Shown: positions 49,914 through 58,742, counted from the stretch's first letter. The stretch: DNA of 64,000 nucleotides from Streptomyces caelestis (GCF_014205255.1 NZ_JACHNE010000001.1:6572001-6636000); one strand, 5' to 3'. The notes: generated by a model not told the origin, from the letters alone. Program-made: numbers and translations.

Positions 49914-49969
49914 CCGGTCGCGCCACCTTGCCGTCTCGCACCTGACTCTTTCCGGACCGAGCCTACAGG

Positions 49970-49984
49970 TGGAAACGGTTCCCA
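49970..49984 (-). promoter_or_regulatory. Zur/Fur-type palindrome upstream of the methyltransferase gene
   Basis: TGGAAACGGTTCCCA, a nearly perfect 7-1-7 palindrome, 57 nt before the ATG at 49913. It fits the general actinobacterial Zur box layout and matches the one at 48641-48655 at 12 of 15 positions. Confidence 0.5.
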
Positions 49985-50003
49985 TTATGCCTAGTGGGGT
50001 GAG

Positions 50004-51200
50004 TCACTGGAGTGAGGCGAGGACGGACAGCAGCCGGTCGATCTCCTCAACGGTGTTGTAGACATGGAGACTCACCCGGACCGAACCGGTCTTCTCGCCC
50101 GCGTCGCCCTGGCAGTGGTTGTCCGAGCGGACCATGAAACCGTGGCTGAACAGGATGAAGCCCAGGTCGCCCGAGTCGATGGCACGGTGCCGCAGGGTGA
50201 CGATGCCCAGGCGCCGCTGCACGGCCGAGTCGGCGGCCAGGCTCAGCGGGCAGCCGAGGATCTCGTAGGCGTCCAGATGGCGCAGCCCCTCGGTGAGCCG
50301 GGCCGCCAGGGCGACCGTCCAGCGCTCGACGCGCTCCACACCGGCGGCGTCCAGCCAGTCCAGGGCCGCTTCGAGCGAGGCGATGCCCACGGTGTTCGGC
50401 GTGCCGCTCCACCCGCCGGGCGTGAAAGCCGGGCCGCGCGCCTGCCGGGCCCACACCGCCCCCGAACCGGGCAGGGCCAGCGCCTTGTGCCCGGAGAAGA
50501 CGACGAAGTCGACGTCCAACTCGGCCACGGACACCGGCAGATGCCCGACGCTCTGCGCCGCGTCCAGGCAGATGACCGCGTCCGGGCCGACCGCCCGGCG
50601 GATGCGCTGCACGTTCATGTCGCCGCCGTAGACATGGTGCACATGGGTGGTGGCGACGAACCGCGTGCGCGGCCCGGCCCGTTCGGCCAGCGCGCGGTGG
50701 TCGTAGTCCCCGGAACCGCTCTGGTACGGCATCGGCGCCACCCGGATGTGCACGCCCTCGCGGGCGAGCAGCCGCTGGGCCTCCCACCAGGGCGCGATGT
50801 TGGCCTGGTGGTCGGCGTCCGGTACGACGATCTCGTCGCCGTCGCGCAGGAACCCCGGCAGCCAGTCGCGGGCGATCGTGCGCAGCCCCTCGGTCGTGCC
50901 GCTGGTGAAGTGGACGGCGGAGCGCTCGGGCTGCGGATCCCCGAGGAACCGGGCGACGCGCTCGCGGGTGCGCTCGACCAGCTCCGTGGTCCGGTTGGCC
51001 CAGGGGTAGGTGCCGCGTGCCACGTTGGCGTTGTTGGTGGTGAGGTACGTCTGCGCGGCGTCCAGGACGGCCTGCGGCTTCTGTGCCGTCGCCGCGCTGT
51101 CCAGATACGCCAGCTCCGGGTGCCCGGTGATGATGGGGAACTGGGCGCGCAGCGCCTGCTGCCACTGGCGCAGATCATCGCGGATCGCGGGTGCGGTCAT
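50004..51200 (-). CDS. Class V aminotransferase / SufS-like cysteine desulfurase
   Basis: A 398-residue PLP fold-type I enzyme close to SufS/CsdA: LAYLDSAATAQKPQAVLDA, VHFTSGTTEGLRTIA, FVATTHVHHVYGG, ICLDAAQSVGHLPV, and the Schiff-base Lys in FVVFSGHKALALPGSGAVWA. SufS has its persulfide Cys in a GHHCAQP-type loop; here the loop reads MVRSDNHCQGDAGEKTGSVRVSL, so a Cys is kept at that place. Cysteine desulfuration is therefore plausible, although related enzymes do other C-S or C-N chemistry. It starts 5 nt after the upstream gene's stop and is third in a PLP-enzyme operon. Confidence 0.85.
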   Translation of the reverse strand: MTAPAIRDDLRQWQQALRAQFPIITGHPELAYLDSAATAQKPQAVLDAAQTYLTTNNANVARGTYPWANRTTELVERTRERVARFLGDPQPERSAVHFTSGTTEGLRTIARDWLPGFLRDGDEIVVPDADHQANIAPWWEAQRLLAREGVHIRVAPMPYQSGSGDYDHRALAERAGPRTRFVATTHVHHVYGGDMNVQRIRRAVGPDAVICLDAAQSVGHLPVSVAELDVDFVVFSGHKALALPGSGAVWARQARGPAFTPGGWSGTPNTVGIASLEAALDWLDAAGVERVERWTVALAARLTEGLRHLDAYEILGCPLSLAADSAVQRRLGIVTLRHRAIDSGDLGFILFSHGFMVRSDNHCQGDAGEKTGSVRVSLHVYNTVEEIDRLLSVLASLQ

Positions 51201-51205
51201 GGCCG

Positions 51206-52525
51206 TCAGTCCCGCACCAGGGGCGCGCCCGCGTCCCGCCAGGCGATGATGCCGCCGGCCAGACTGCGTACGTCGGGATGGCCCATCCGGGTCAGCAGCG
51301 CCGCGTACCGGGCGGACTGCTCGCCCACCGGGCACGCCAGCAGCACCGGCCGGCTCCGGCTGAACGGCAGTCCGCCCTGGAGGAGTTCGGCGAACAGCTC
51401 GTCGACGATGTTCACCGACCCGTCGATGTGCAGCGCCGCGTACGCGTAGGGGCTGCGCAGGTCGACCACGAGCGGCCCCTCGGTGTCGATCCACCGCCGG
51501 GCCTCGGCCACCGTGACCGACGGCGCCCCGCCGACCTCGGCGTCGGTCAGATCGGCCGGCGAGTTCTTCCGGGGCGGCCGGCCCAGCAGGTCGGGACGCC
51601 GCTGCCGGACGTAGCTCAGATAGCTCTCCACGCGGTCGCAGACGATGAACACCGCTGTCCGGCGCTCGGTCAACTCCTCGTCGACGGCGCGCAGATGGCG
51701 GACGGCCCCGTGGTAGGCGGCGCCTCCGGTGGGCCCGCCCAGGATGCCGCAGCGGCGGTTCAGGGTCAGCATCCCCTCGATCGCCTCGTCGGAGCTCACC
51801 GACTCCATCGTGTCGTACGTGTCCGGGTCGAACAGGCCGACCTCCTGCACCTCGTCGATGGTGCGGATTCCGGGGATGAAGTCGGACTTGGCCGCGACCA
51901 GCCCGACCACCCGCACCGAGGGATCCTCCTCCCGCAGCGCGCGGGCCACGCCCGTGGAGGAACCGGCCGTGCCCACACAGGCGACGAACCAGTCCGGCAC
52001 CCGGCCGTCCAGGTCCTTGACGATCTCCGGGCCGGTGCCGGTGAGATGCGCCTCGGTGTTGCGCGGGTTGAAGTACTGGTCGGTGTGGAGGTAGGTACTG
52101 CCGGAAGCGGACAGCGTGCGGTGGAAGAGGGTCAGCGGGTCGTCCGTCGCGGTCGGGTCCAGACACTCGCTCTGCCCCGGCAGCTCCTCGATCTGAGCGC
52201 CGAGCAGCAGCAGCAGGTCCTTGATCTCCGGCACCCGCATCCGGTTGGTGACGCTCTTGAAGCCCAGGCCGTGCATGCCCGCGACGACCGCCAGCGCCTT
52301 CGCGGTGTTGCCGCTGGACAACTCCACGACCTGGCTGCCGTGTTCGACCGCCTCGGCCAGCAGCGGACGCGCCATGTTCCAGGCCGCCCGGTCCTTCACC
52401 GAGCCGAAGGGGTTGAGCATCTCCAGCTTGGCGAACAGGTCGATGTTGCGCAGGCCGTGCACGGCCGGGTCGATCCGTACCAACGGGGTGTTGCCTATCG
52501 CATCGGTGATGCTGTCGTACCTCAC
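51206..52525 (-). CDS. Cysteine synthase-like PLP enzyme fused to a rhodanese domain
   Basis: A 439-residue fusion. Residues 1-330 are a fold-type II PLP enzyme of the cysteine synthase/SbnA type: DAIGNTPLVRIDP, KLEMLNPFGSVKDRAA (Lys), VELSSGNTAKALAVVAG, VACVGTAGSSTGVARAL and GGPTGGAAYHGA. Residues 340-439 are a rhodanese domain: LVVDLRSPYAYAALHIDGSV and the active Cys in VLLACPVGEQSARYAALL. Making or breaking a C-S bond next to sulfur-transfer activity is suggested. An SbnA-like role in 2,3-diaminopropionate synthesis is the main alternative. GTG at 52525 overlaps the stop of the upstream gene. Confidence 0.85.
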   Translation of the reverse strand: MRYDSITDAIGNTPLVRIDPAVHGLRNIDLFAKLEMLNPFGSVKDRAAWNMARPLLAEAVEHGSQVVELSSGNTAKALAVVAGMHGLGFKSVTNRMRVPEIKDLLLLLGAQIEELPGQSECLDPTATDDPLTLFHRTLSASGSTYLHTDQYFNPRNTEAHLTGTGPEIVKDLDGRVPDWFVACVGTAGSSTGVARALREEDPSVRVVGLVAAKSDFIPGIRTIDEVQEVGLFDPDTYDTMESVSSDEAIEGMLTLNRRCGILGGPTGGAAYHGAVRHLRAVDEELTERRTAVFIVCDRVESYLSYVRQRRPDLLGRPPRKNSPADLTDAEVGGAPSVTVAEARRWIDTEGPLVVDLRSPYAYAALHIDGSVNIVDELFAELLQGGLPFSRSRPVLLACPVGEQSARYAALLTRMGHPDVRSLAGGIIAWRDAGAPLVRD

Positions 52526-53988
52526 TGAGCTCCCCCCGAGGGCGTGATCGGCCAGAACTGCTCGTCCAGGCACCAGCGCCAGGCGTCGCCGTCCTGCCAG
52601 GCGGCGACCTTGCGGGCGGCGGGCTGGTGCTGGGCGCGGGTGGCGTGGAAGTCCATGGCGTAACCGGCGGTGTTGGCGAAGGCCAGCAGGTCGCCGGGGA
52701 CCGGGCGGCGCGGCAGGAAGACCGTGCGCCGCGTGATCAGATCGGTCTCCAGGCACAGGCCGCCGAAGAGATGGACGGCGACGGGCCCCTCGCCCGGCCC
52801 GGCTCCGCTTCTCGGGACGACGACCGGGTCCATCAGCACTCCGTGGTCCTCCAGGGCGATGTCGTCCGCCTTGGCGGCCAGCCGTACGAGCAGTGCCCCG
52901 CCCGCCTCCTGGGAGCGGACCTCCAGCACTCTCGCCAGGGTCACGCCGCACTGGTCCAGCAGAGCCCGGCCGGGCTCGCTGTGCAGGTCGTACAGGTGCT
53001 CCAGCAGCAGCGCGGCCAGCGGACGGCCGCCCAGGGAGGCGGCGGGCTGGGCCAGCAGCTCGTCCAGATAGGCCGCGCCGGCGACGGACCGGTGGGCGGG
53101 GTAGAGGCCGAGCACGCCGCGCACGGTGCCGGACTCGTTGCGCAGCCCGTAGCCGTGCCCACCCCACGTCAGAGGCGGTCGGCGGCCCAGGACGGCGGCC
53201 GTGAGCGCGCTCGTGTACGCCTCCCACTGCTCCCGCTCGGCGAGGTAACTGACCCCGAACCCGCCCCCGATGTCCACGGCCCGGGGCCGCAGTCCCCGGG
53301 CCCGGCACGCCTCCAGGGCCGCCAGGGACCCTTCCAGGGCGGTCGCCTTCTCCGCGACGCTCGTGGTGTCCAGGTGGTAGGCCACCCCCGTCGGCTCGAC
53401 CGCGTCGCCGTGCCGCTCGACCGCCTCCAGCAGGGCGTCCAACTCCCGTACGGGCGTGCCGAAACGGCTGCGCCGGCTCAGCACCTTCACCCCCGACGTC
53501 TCGAACCCCGACAGCCGCAGCAGCACCCGCACCGGGGCCAGCGCGTGCTTGCGTACCAGCGCGGCGAGCTGGTCCAGCTCGGCGACTCCGTCGACGCCGA
53601 CCGTGACGCCCGTGAGGGCCGCGAGCCACAGGAACTCCGGGTTCTTCGGACCCGTCGCCGTGATCCGGCCGGCGGTGAAACCGGCCCCCAGCGCGTGCTG
53701 CAACTCGCCCAGCGACGCGACGTCCACGCCCGCGTCGGTGGCGGCGAGCCGGCGCAGCAGCGCGCTGGACCGGTTCGCCTTGTGGGCGTAGTAGACCTGG
53801 CCGGACAGATGATGCCGGCGGTACACGGACCGGAACCGCTCCAGGTTCTCGGCGATCTGGTCCGGCACCACGACGTGCAGGGGTGAGCCGAGCGCGTCGG
53901 TGAGTGAGTGCAGCGTCCCGGTCGCCGCCAGGAGCGACCTGAGCCGTGGTTCCAGCCGCGGTTCGAGATACAAGGGCAGGCCACCCAT
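52522..53988 (-). CDS. Y4yA-like fold-type III PLP enzyme (decarboxylase family)
   Basis: A 488-residue enzyme of the Orn/Lys/Arg/DAP decarboxylase-2 family, alanine racemase-like barrel. The PLP Lys is in QVYYAHKANRSSALLRRLA, the phosphate-binding region is AVDIGGGFGVSYL, and a C-terminal beta domain carries FGGLCLETDLI, where decarboxylases have the partner Cys, and NTAGYAMDFHATR. This pattern resembles the Y4yA-family PLP enzymes. ATG at 53988 follows GGGAGGGAG. It is the first gene of the three-gene PLP cassette and probably sets its promoter. The reaction is unknown. Confidence 0.82.
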   Translation of the reverse strand: MGGLPLYLEPRLEPRLRSLLAATGTLHSLTDALGSPLHVVVPDQIAENLERFRSVYRRHHLSGQVYYAHKANRSSALLRRLAATDAGVDVASLGELQHALGAGFTAGRITATGPKNPEFLWLAALTGVTVGVDGVAELDQLAALVRKHALAPVRVLLRLSGFETSGVKVLSRRSRFGTPVRELDALLEAVERHGDAVEPTGVAYHLDTTSVAEKATALEGSLAALEACRARGLRPRAVDIGGGFGVSYLAEREQWEAYTSALTAAVLGRRPPLTWGGHGYGLRNESGTVRGVLGLYPAHRSVAGAAYLDELLAQPAASLGGRPLAALLLEHLYDLHSEPGRALLDQCGVTLARVLEVRSQEAGGALLVRLAAKADDIALEDHGVLMDPVVVPRSGAGPGEGPVAVHLFGGLCLETDLITRRTVFLPRRPVPGDLLAFANTAGYAMDFHATRAQHQPAARKVAAWQDGDAWRWCLDEQFWPITPSGGAQ

Positions 53989-54340
53989 GTGCGCTCCCTC
54001 CCCTGAAGCCGCTGCGCCCGGCATCCGGGCACGTCGGACACTCCCCGCGTTTCGCCGTATAGCCCATATCCATTCTTCGGCCGCTTTACGCCCTGTAAGG
54101 CCCAGGCCTGCCCCCGCGCCGGTGTGAAGCGGATCACGGTTTGGTCGCGCGACGCGCGCCCGGCGCGGGGCCGCGGCATCCGTCGTTCGGCCGAGCCTTC
54201 GCAGGTCGGACCGGTGTGTCGTGGCCGTTCGGCCGAGGCGGCGGCCCTCCGCCGCGACGCAGAGTGGGGTCCGGTCCGCCGTCCCCGGCAACGGGTGGCC
54301 GGGCCGCACGGGTTCGCGTGCCGGAACGGGAGAAGTGAGC
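53989..54340. other. Divergent intergenic region
   Basis: About 350 nt between the PLP cassette (minus) and the response regulator gene (plus). It contains an AT-richer core around 54055-54110 that probably holds the minus-strand promoter, and the Crp-like box at 54124-54137. No gene was seen. Confidence 0.45.
54124..54137. promoter_or_regulatory. Crp-type box upstream of the response regulator
   Basis: GTGAAGCGGATCAC fits the GTGA-N6-TCAC Crp palindrome. A near copy, GTGAGGCGGATCAC, is at 57390-57403 in front of the Ser/Thr kinase gene. Confidence 0.4.
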
Positions 54341-55021
54341 ATGGTCGTACGGGTGGTCGTCGTCGACGACCAGGACATGGTGCGCTCGGGATTCGCCGCA
54401 CTGCTGTCCGCGCAGAGCGACATCGACGTCGTGGGGGAGGCGCCCGACGGCCGGCGCGGGGTCGAGGTCTGCCGCAGCACCCACCCGGACGTGGTGCTGA
54501 TGGACATCCGGATGCCGGAGATGGACGGTCTGGAGGCGGCCCGGCAGCTGCTCGACCCGCCGCCGGGCGGGACGCACCGGCCCAAGGTGCTCATGCTGAC
54601 CACCTTCGACCTCGACGACTACGTCTACGAAACCCTCCAGGCCGGCGCCAGCGGCTTCCTGCTCAAGGACGCACCCGTCGCCGAACTCGTCCAGGCCGTC
54701 CGGGTGATCGCGGCCGGTGACGCCCTGCTCGCCCCGTCCGTCACCCGCCGCCTCATCGAGGACATGACCCGGCGCCGCCCCCCGGCCGGGCGGCGGGCCC
54801 GGCTGCGGCTGAACGGCCTCACACCCCGGGAGACGGAGGTTCTCGGCCTGGTCGCGCGGGGCCTGTCCAACACGGAGATCGCCGGGACGCTGGTGGTGGC
54901 CGAGCAGACGGTCAAGACCCACATGACCCGGCTGATCACCAAGCTGGGCGTCAGGGACCGGGCCCAACTGGTCGTCCTCGCCTACGAGTCGGGTCTGGTC
55001 GTGCCCGGATCGACCGGCTGA
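54341..55021 (+). CDS. Orphan NarL/LuxR-type response regulator
   Basis: A 226-residue two-domain regulator. The receiver (VVRVVVVDDQDMVRSGFAAL, acceptor Asp in DVVLMDIRMPEMDGLEA, Thr in MLTTFD, Lys in GFLLKDAP) is followed by a LuxR helix-turn-helix (LTPRETEVLGLVARGLSNTE, VVAEQTVKTHMTRLITKLGV). ATG at 54341 follows GGGAG. No histidine kinase gene is adjacent, so its kinase is elsewhere. A Crp-like box lies about 200 nt upstream. Confidence 0.92.
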   Translation: MVVRVVVVDDQDMVRSGFAALLSAQSDIDVVGEAPDGRRGVEVCRSTHPDVVLMDIRMPEMDGLEAARQLLDPPPGGTHRPKVLMLTTFDLDDYVYETLQAGASGFLLKDAPVAELVQAVRVIAAGDALLAPSVTRRLIEDMTRRRPPAGRRARLRLNGLTPRETEVLGLVARGLSNTEIAGTLVVAEQTVKTHMTRLITKLGVRDRAQLVVLAYESGLVVPGSTG

Positions 55022-55154
55022 GTCCGCAGGCCCCGGGCGCGTGTCATACCCAGGTGCGACACCGCGGTTGGCACCCGGGTGTGACGCGCGGCCCGCCTCC
55101 CGCGCCCTACCGTCACCGCGCCCTGACCACGGACCGTACGCACGGAGCGCCCAC

Positions 55155-55853
55155 ATGCACCAGCCCCTCGACATCGACCACGTCATCCGCCTCTACCGCA
55201 CCTACGCCGACGACCTCGGCCGGGTCCGCGAGGAACAGCGCGCGCTGCTCGCACCGCCCCACGCGATGAAGGCCCAACTCGACGACATCGAGGCGGAGAT
55301 CACCTATCTGCTGCTGCGCGAGGCCCGGCCGCAGACGGTCGTGGAGATCGGCACCTTCCACGGCTGGTCCACCACCTGGATCCTGCGCGCCCTGCGCGAC
55401 AACGGCACGGGCCATCTCTACTCGTACGACGTGGTCGACCACGTCCTGCGCGAGGTGCCCGGCCAACTCGCCGAGGGACGCTGGACCTTCACGCAGGGGG
55501 ACGTGCGGGAGAACCTGGAGAAGGTCCCCGACACCGCGGACTTCCTGTTCATCGACGCCGCGCACTCCGCGCGTTTCGCCCGCTGGTACGTCCGGCACCT
55601 GCTGCCGCGCATGCGGCCCGGCATACCCGTGTGCGTCCACGACGTGTTCCACGGGCGCCGGGCGCTGCCGTTCACCGAGGGAGCGGTGGTGCTGCGCTGG
55701 CTCGCCGAGCGGGGCAATCGGTACTTCACGGCGTCCCGGGCGCACGCGCCGGAGATCCACGACCGGCTGAACGACGTCAAGCGGAGTGTCGCCCTCGGAC
55801 ATCCCGTCAAGGACAGCACGGACAACCCCATGATCTTCTTCAGCTTGTCCTGA
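55155..55853 (+). CDS. Class I SAM-dependent methyltransferase (O-methyltransferase/CmcI-like)
   Basis: A 232-residue Rossmann methyltransferase: AEITYLLLREARPQTVVEIG with TFHGWSTTWIL, then LYSYDVVDHVLREVPG, ADFLFIDAAHSARFARWYV and GIPVCVHDVFHG. The FIDAAHS and HDVF motifs are typical of the catechol/CmcI-type methyltransferase group, with Asp and His as possible metal ligands. ATG at 55155 follows GGAG. Its end overlaps the end of the convergent kinase gene by 14 nt. The substrate is unknown. Confidence 0.82.
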   Translation: MHQPLDIDHVIRLYRTYADDLGRVREEQRALLAPPHAMKAQLDDIEAEITYLLLREARPQTVVEIGTFHGWSTTWILRALRDNGTGHLYSYDVVDHVLREVPGQLAEGRWTFTQGDVRENLEKVPDTADFLFIDAAHSARFARWYVRHLLPRMRPGIPVCVHDVFHGRRALPFTEGAVVLRWLAERGNRYFTASRAHAPEIHDRLNDVKRSVALGHPVKDSTDNPMIFFSLS

Positions 55854-57300
55854 AGCCGTCCCTGACCTTGTCGAAGACCGGGCGGTAGGTGTCCCACTGC
55901 GCCTCGGGCGCCGAGAGGTAGATGTCGTACTCGCGCCCGCCCTCGCGGCCGTAGCCGAGGTCGATGGCGCGGAACGTACGGGCCCGGCCCTGGAAGGTGA
56001 ACTCCCAGATGGCGGCCGGCTGTTCTCGGAAGGTCGTGCGCTGCATGCGGAGCCGGCGGTAGGTCGGGTAGTTGACCTTGGTGTTCGCCTCGATGTCGGC
56101 GAAGTGGTCGGCGGGGTTCGGGCCCGCGGGGGCGACCGTGCCGATGGTGATTTCGGCGAGGCCGGAGGGGGCGGTGTAGGTGACTTGTTCCGCTGTGCGG
56201 GTTCGGGGCTTCCAGCCGTCCGGGATGAGGAAGGAGATGCCGAGCTTCGGCTGGTGGACGAGGTGGTAGCCCTTGGGGGTGGGGGGTGGGCTTGTGTCGT
56301 CGTCGGGTTTGGTTGTGTCGTGCGGGGCCGTTGCGTACAGGGTGGCGCCCACGGCCAAGGTGGTCAGGGTCGCGGCGATGGTGGTCATGCGCCGGCGCCG
56401 GCGCCGGCGGGTGCGGGTGGCTTGTGGCTGGTCGCGCCCCGCGGCGGAGCCGCCTGTCGACACAGCCTCGCGCCCCTTGGGGGCGCTGTTCGCCACCGTT
56501 CTGAGGGAACGTTCTGTCTCCTCCGCGGAAGGACGGGCCTCCGGTTCCCTGGCCAGGAGGGACTCTATGAGTGGGGCCAGCGGGCCGGACCGGCGAGGTG
56601 GGGTCAAGGGGTCCGTGGCGATCGCGTACGCCGTTTCCATCGCCGTCGCGCGGCGGAACGGGGGACGGCCCTCCAGCGTCTGGTACAGCGTCGCGCCCAG
56701 GGCCCACAGGTCCGATGCCGGGCCGGGGGTGAGGCCCCTGACGCGTTCCGGGGCCATGTAGTCGATGGAGCCGACCATCTCGCCGGTCCTGGTCAGCGTC
56801 GACGAACCAGCCGTCATGGCTATGCCGAAGTCGGTGAGGACGACCCGGTCGCCCGCGCCGAGGAGGACGTTGCCGGGCTTGACGTCGCGGTGCAGGACGC
56901 CGGCCTCGTGCGCGGCGCGGAGGGCGCCCACCATGGCCAGGCCGATGCGGGCCGCGTCGTGGGGCGGGAGGGTCCGGCCGTCCTGGAGGAGGTCGCCGAG
57001 CGTGTGCCCGGGGACGTACTCCATGACGACACAGGGGCGGCCGTCGTCCTCCACGACGTCGTGCACGACGATCACGTTGGGGTGCGTGACCCGCGCGGCG
57101 CTGCGGGCCTCACGGCGCATGCGCTCGTACAGCGTGCCGAGCTCGTCGGCGGACAGATGCGGCCGCTCGTGCAGCTGCTTCAGGGCGACCTGGCGTCCCA
57201 GCAGCTCGTCGTCGGCGCGCCACACCGTGCCCATGCCGCCCCGGCCGATCCGCTCGTCGAGCCGATAGCGCCCGGCGACGAGTCGCCTCTGGTCCGACAC
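55840..57300 (-). CDS. Membrane-anchored Ser/Thr protein kinase (PknB type)
   Basis: A 486-residue Hanks-type kinase. The N-terminal kinase domain has the Gly loop ERIGRGGMGTVWRA, VALKQL Lys, the catalytic loop HRDVKPGNVLL (about residue 137), DFGIAM and MAPERVRG. A basic juxtamembrane stretch (ATRTRRRRRRR), one transmembrane helix (about 305-325) and a roughly 150-residue extracytoplasmic domain follow. That domain lacks PASTA repeats and begins KGYHLVHQPKLGISFLIPDG. GTG at 57300 has GGAGG upstream. The linker before the helix contains a 71-nt interspersed repeat. The signal sensed is unknown. Confidence 0.92.
   Translation of the reverse strand: MSDQRRLVAGRYRLDERIGRGGMGTVWRADDELLGRQVALKQLHERPHLSADELGTLYERMRREARSAARVTHPNVIVVHDVVEDDGRPCVVMEYVPGHTLGDLLQDGRTLPPHDAARIGLAMVGALRAAHEAGVLHRDVKPGNVLLGAGDRVVLTDFGIAMTAGSSTLTRTGEMVGSIDYMAPERVRGLTPGPASDLWALGATLYQTLEGRPPFRRATAMETAYAIATDPLTPPRRSGPLAPLIESLLAREPEARPSAEETERSLRTVANSAPKGREAVSTGGSAAGRDQPQATRTRRRRRRRMTTIAATLTTLAVGATLYATAPHDTTKPDDDTSPPPTPKGYHLVHQPKLGISFLIPDGWKPRTRTAEQVTYTAPSGLAEITIGTVAPAGPNPADHFADIEANTKVNYPTYRRLRMQRTTFREQPAAIWEFTFQGRARTFRAIDLGYGREGGREYDIYLSAPEAQWDTYRPVFDKVRDGFRTS
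56407..56477. repeat. 71-nt interspersed repeat, copy B (inside the kinase gene)
   Basis: The reverse-strand copy of the element at 39520-39590, read here in a different frame to give TGGSAAGRDQPQATRTR in the juxtamembrane linker. It lies in a region likely to tolerate insertion. Confidence 0.7.
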
Positions 57301-57389
57301 CGTGTGTCCTCCGCCACCTTGTCCGTCTTGGGCGCCTTGATGCGCCCTGGTCACCATAACGGGCGACCCTGGGCCGGCCCGGGCCGGGA

Positions 57390-57403
57390 GTGAGGCGGAT
57401 CAC
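57390..57403. promoter_or_regulatory. Crp-type box between the two kinase genes
   Basis: GTGAGGCGGATCAC, the GTGA-N6-TCAC pattern, 90 nt upstream of the kinase GTG at 57300. It differs at one position from the box at 54124-54137. Confidence 0.4.
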
Positions 57404-57523
57404 GGCCCCGGTCCTCGGAGGGGGTCCCGACGGAGGCTTCCTACCCTGGCGTCCCGCGCCGCCGCAGGGCGGACGGGGGCGGAGTGGACCGGCGACGTCG
57501 CGGGTGGTTTCACCGGTGGGAAG

Positions 57524-58027
57524 GTGCGTGAGCCCGTGCTCGACCGCACGCAGGACACGGCGACGGGCGTGGGCTGCGCCCTGCTCCGGCAGGGGCAGCG
57601 GATCAACTCGGCGCTCGTCGTGGACCGCCGGCTGGGGGAGGGCGCCTTCGCCGAGGTCTGCCGGGTGCGGCACCACATCCTCGGCTGGCAGGCCCCGAAG
57701 CCGTTCAGGCACGTGGCCTCGCTGGAGGCGACGTCCCGGATGCTCGACGAGGCCCGGATCCTGTCCACCCTCGGGCACCCCGACATCATCCGGGTGTTCG
57801 ACGCCGGCACCGTGCAGACCTCCGAGGGCGTGCGCGGCTACATCACCATGGAGTACGTGGCGGGCGGCAGCCTGGAGCGGCTGATGGAGTCCCACTCGGG
57901 CGTGGTGCCCGTCGGCGAGGTGACCGCCGTGCTCCGGCAGGCCGCCGAGGGACTCGCCGTCGCCCACGAGCGGCCGCACCCCATCGTCCACCGCGACCTG
58001 TCCCTGGCCAACGTGCTCATCAGCTAG
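57524..58027 (+). pseudogene. Truncated Ser/Thr kinase (N-lobe and catalytic loop only)
   Basis: 167 residues of a Hanks-type kinase. RRLGEGAFAEVCRVRH gives the Gly loop; ASLEATSRMLDEARILSTLGH and YITMEYVAGGSLERLM follow, then HRDLSLANVLI, directly followed by a TAG stop. The DFG motif, activation loop and whole C-lobe are missing. The VAIK strand is also damaged (WQAPKPFRH where a V/A-x-K is expected). The normal reading would run another 100 residues or more. It starts at GTG 57524 without a good ribosome site. Read as a decayed gene, though a regulatory pseudokinase fragment is not excluded. Confidence 0.7.
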
Positions 58028-58742
58028 TCCTCCGGCCGGGCTGCGTCGGGCAGCGGCAGCTCACCGACGGGACCGACGGCGCGTGCAGGGTCCCCGGCGC
58101 GGTGGGCGCGACACCGCGCGCGAGACCGGCGGAGAAGGTCATCGCTGGTCTCCTCGGTGCGTGGGCGTGCGACTCGTACGGAATCGACACGGTGCGGCCC
58201 CGGCGCGGGCGGGCCCTGCCGGACGTACCCGTCAGCATGGGCCGACCTGCTCGGGACCCTTCCCCGTGTCCGCCCGGCCGCCGCTGCGGGGGCGCCAGCG
58301 GGCGCGCAGTTCCGCGGCCGCCGAGGCGGCGAGCTCGGTGGCCGGATGGCGCAGTTCGCCCCTGGGCCGCTGCCCGCCGACGTGCAGCCGCAGCATCTCG
58401 ACGGCCGTCTCGGCGTCACGGCCGCCGCGTCGGCCTCACCCGGCGCGGTGCCGCCAAGCTGAGGCACCTTCTTCGCCCCTCGCATCGGCCCAGAACGCGG
58501 GCCACACCCACGCGCGCAAGGGGAACCTACTGCGTACGGGGAAGGTTACTCACAGTCTCCCCAGAGCCTCCATCAGCCGCACGTACGCGCCGGTCCTCGG
58601 CGATCGGGCCCCTGTAGCGCGCCGGTGACATTCGGGACGAACCCGTAGCAGGCGGGCAGGGCAACGTCTGCGGGGGGTGACGGGTCCTAGTGAGTGCAAG
58701 GGCTGAAGCCCGCGCATTCACACGAAGACCATGGGGGAAAAC
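58028..58742. other. Decayed region, no intact gene
   Basis: About 700 nt with coding-like patches but no complete gene. On the minus strand a readable frame ends at 58232 (EMLRLHVGGQRPRGELRHPA and ELAASAAAELRARWRP). Another ends near 58024 (VGPVGELPLPDAARPED), with an out-of-frame short start at 58142 preceded by GGAG. These look like frameshifted remains of one or two minus-strand genes I cannot name. The last 100 nt must hold the promoter of the gene at 58743. Confidence 0.4.
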
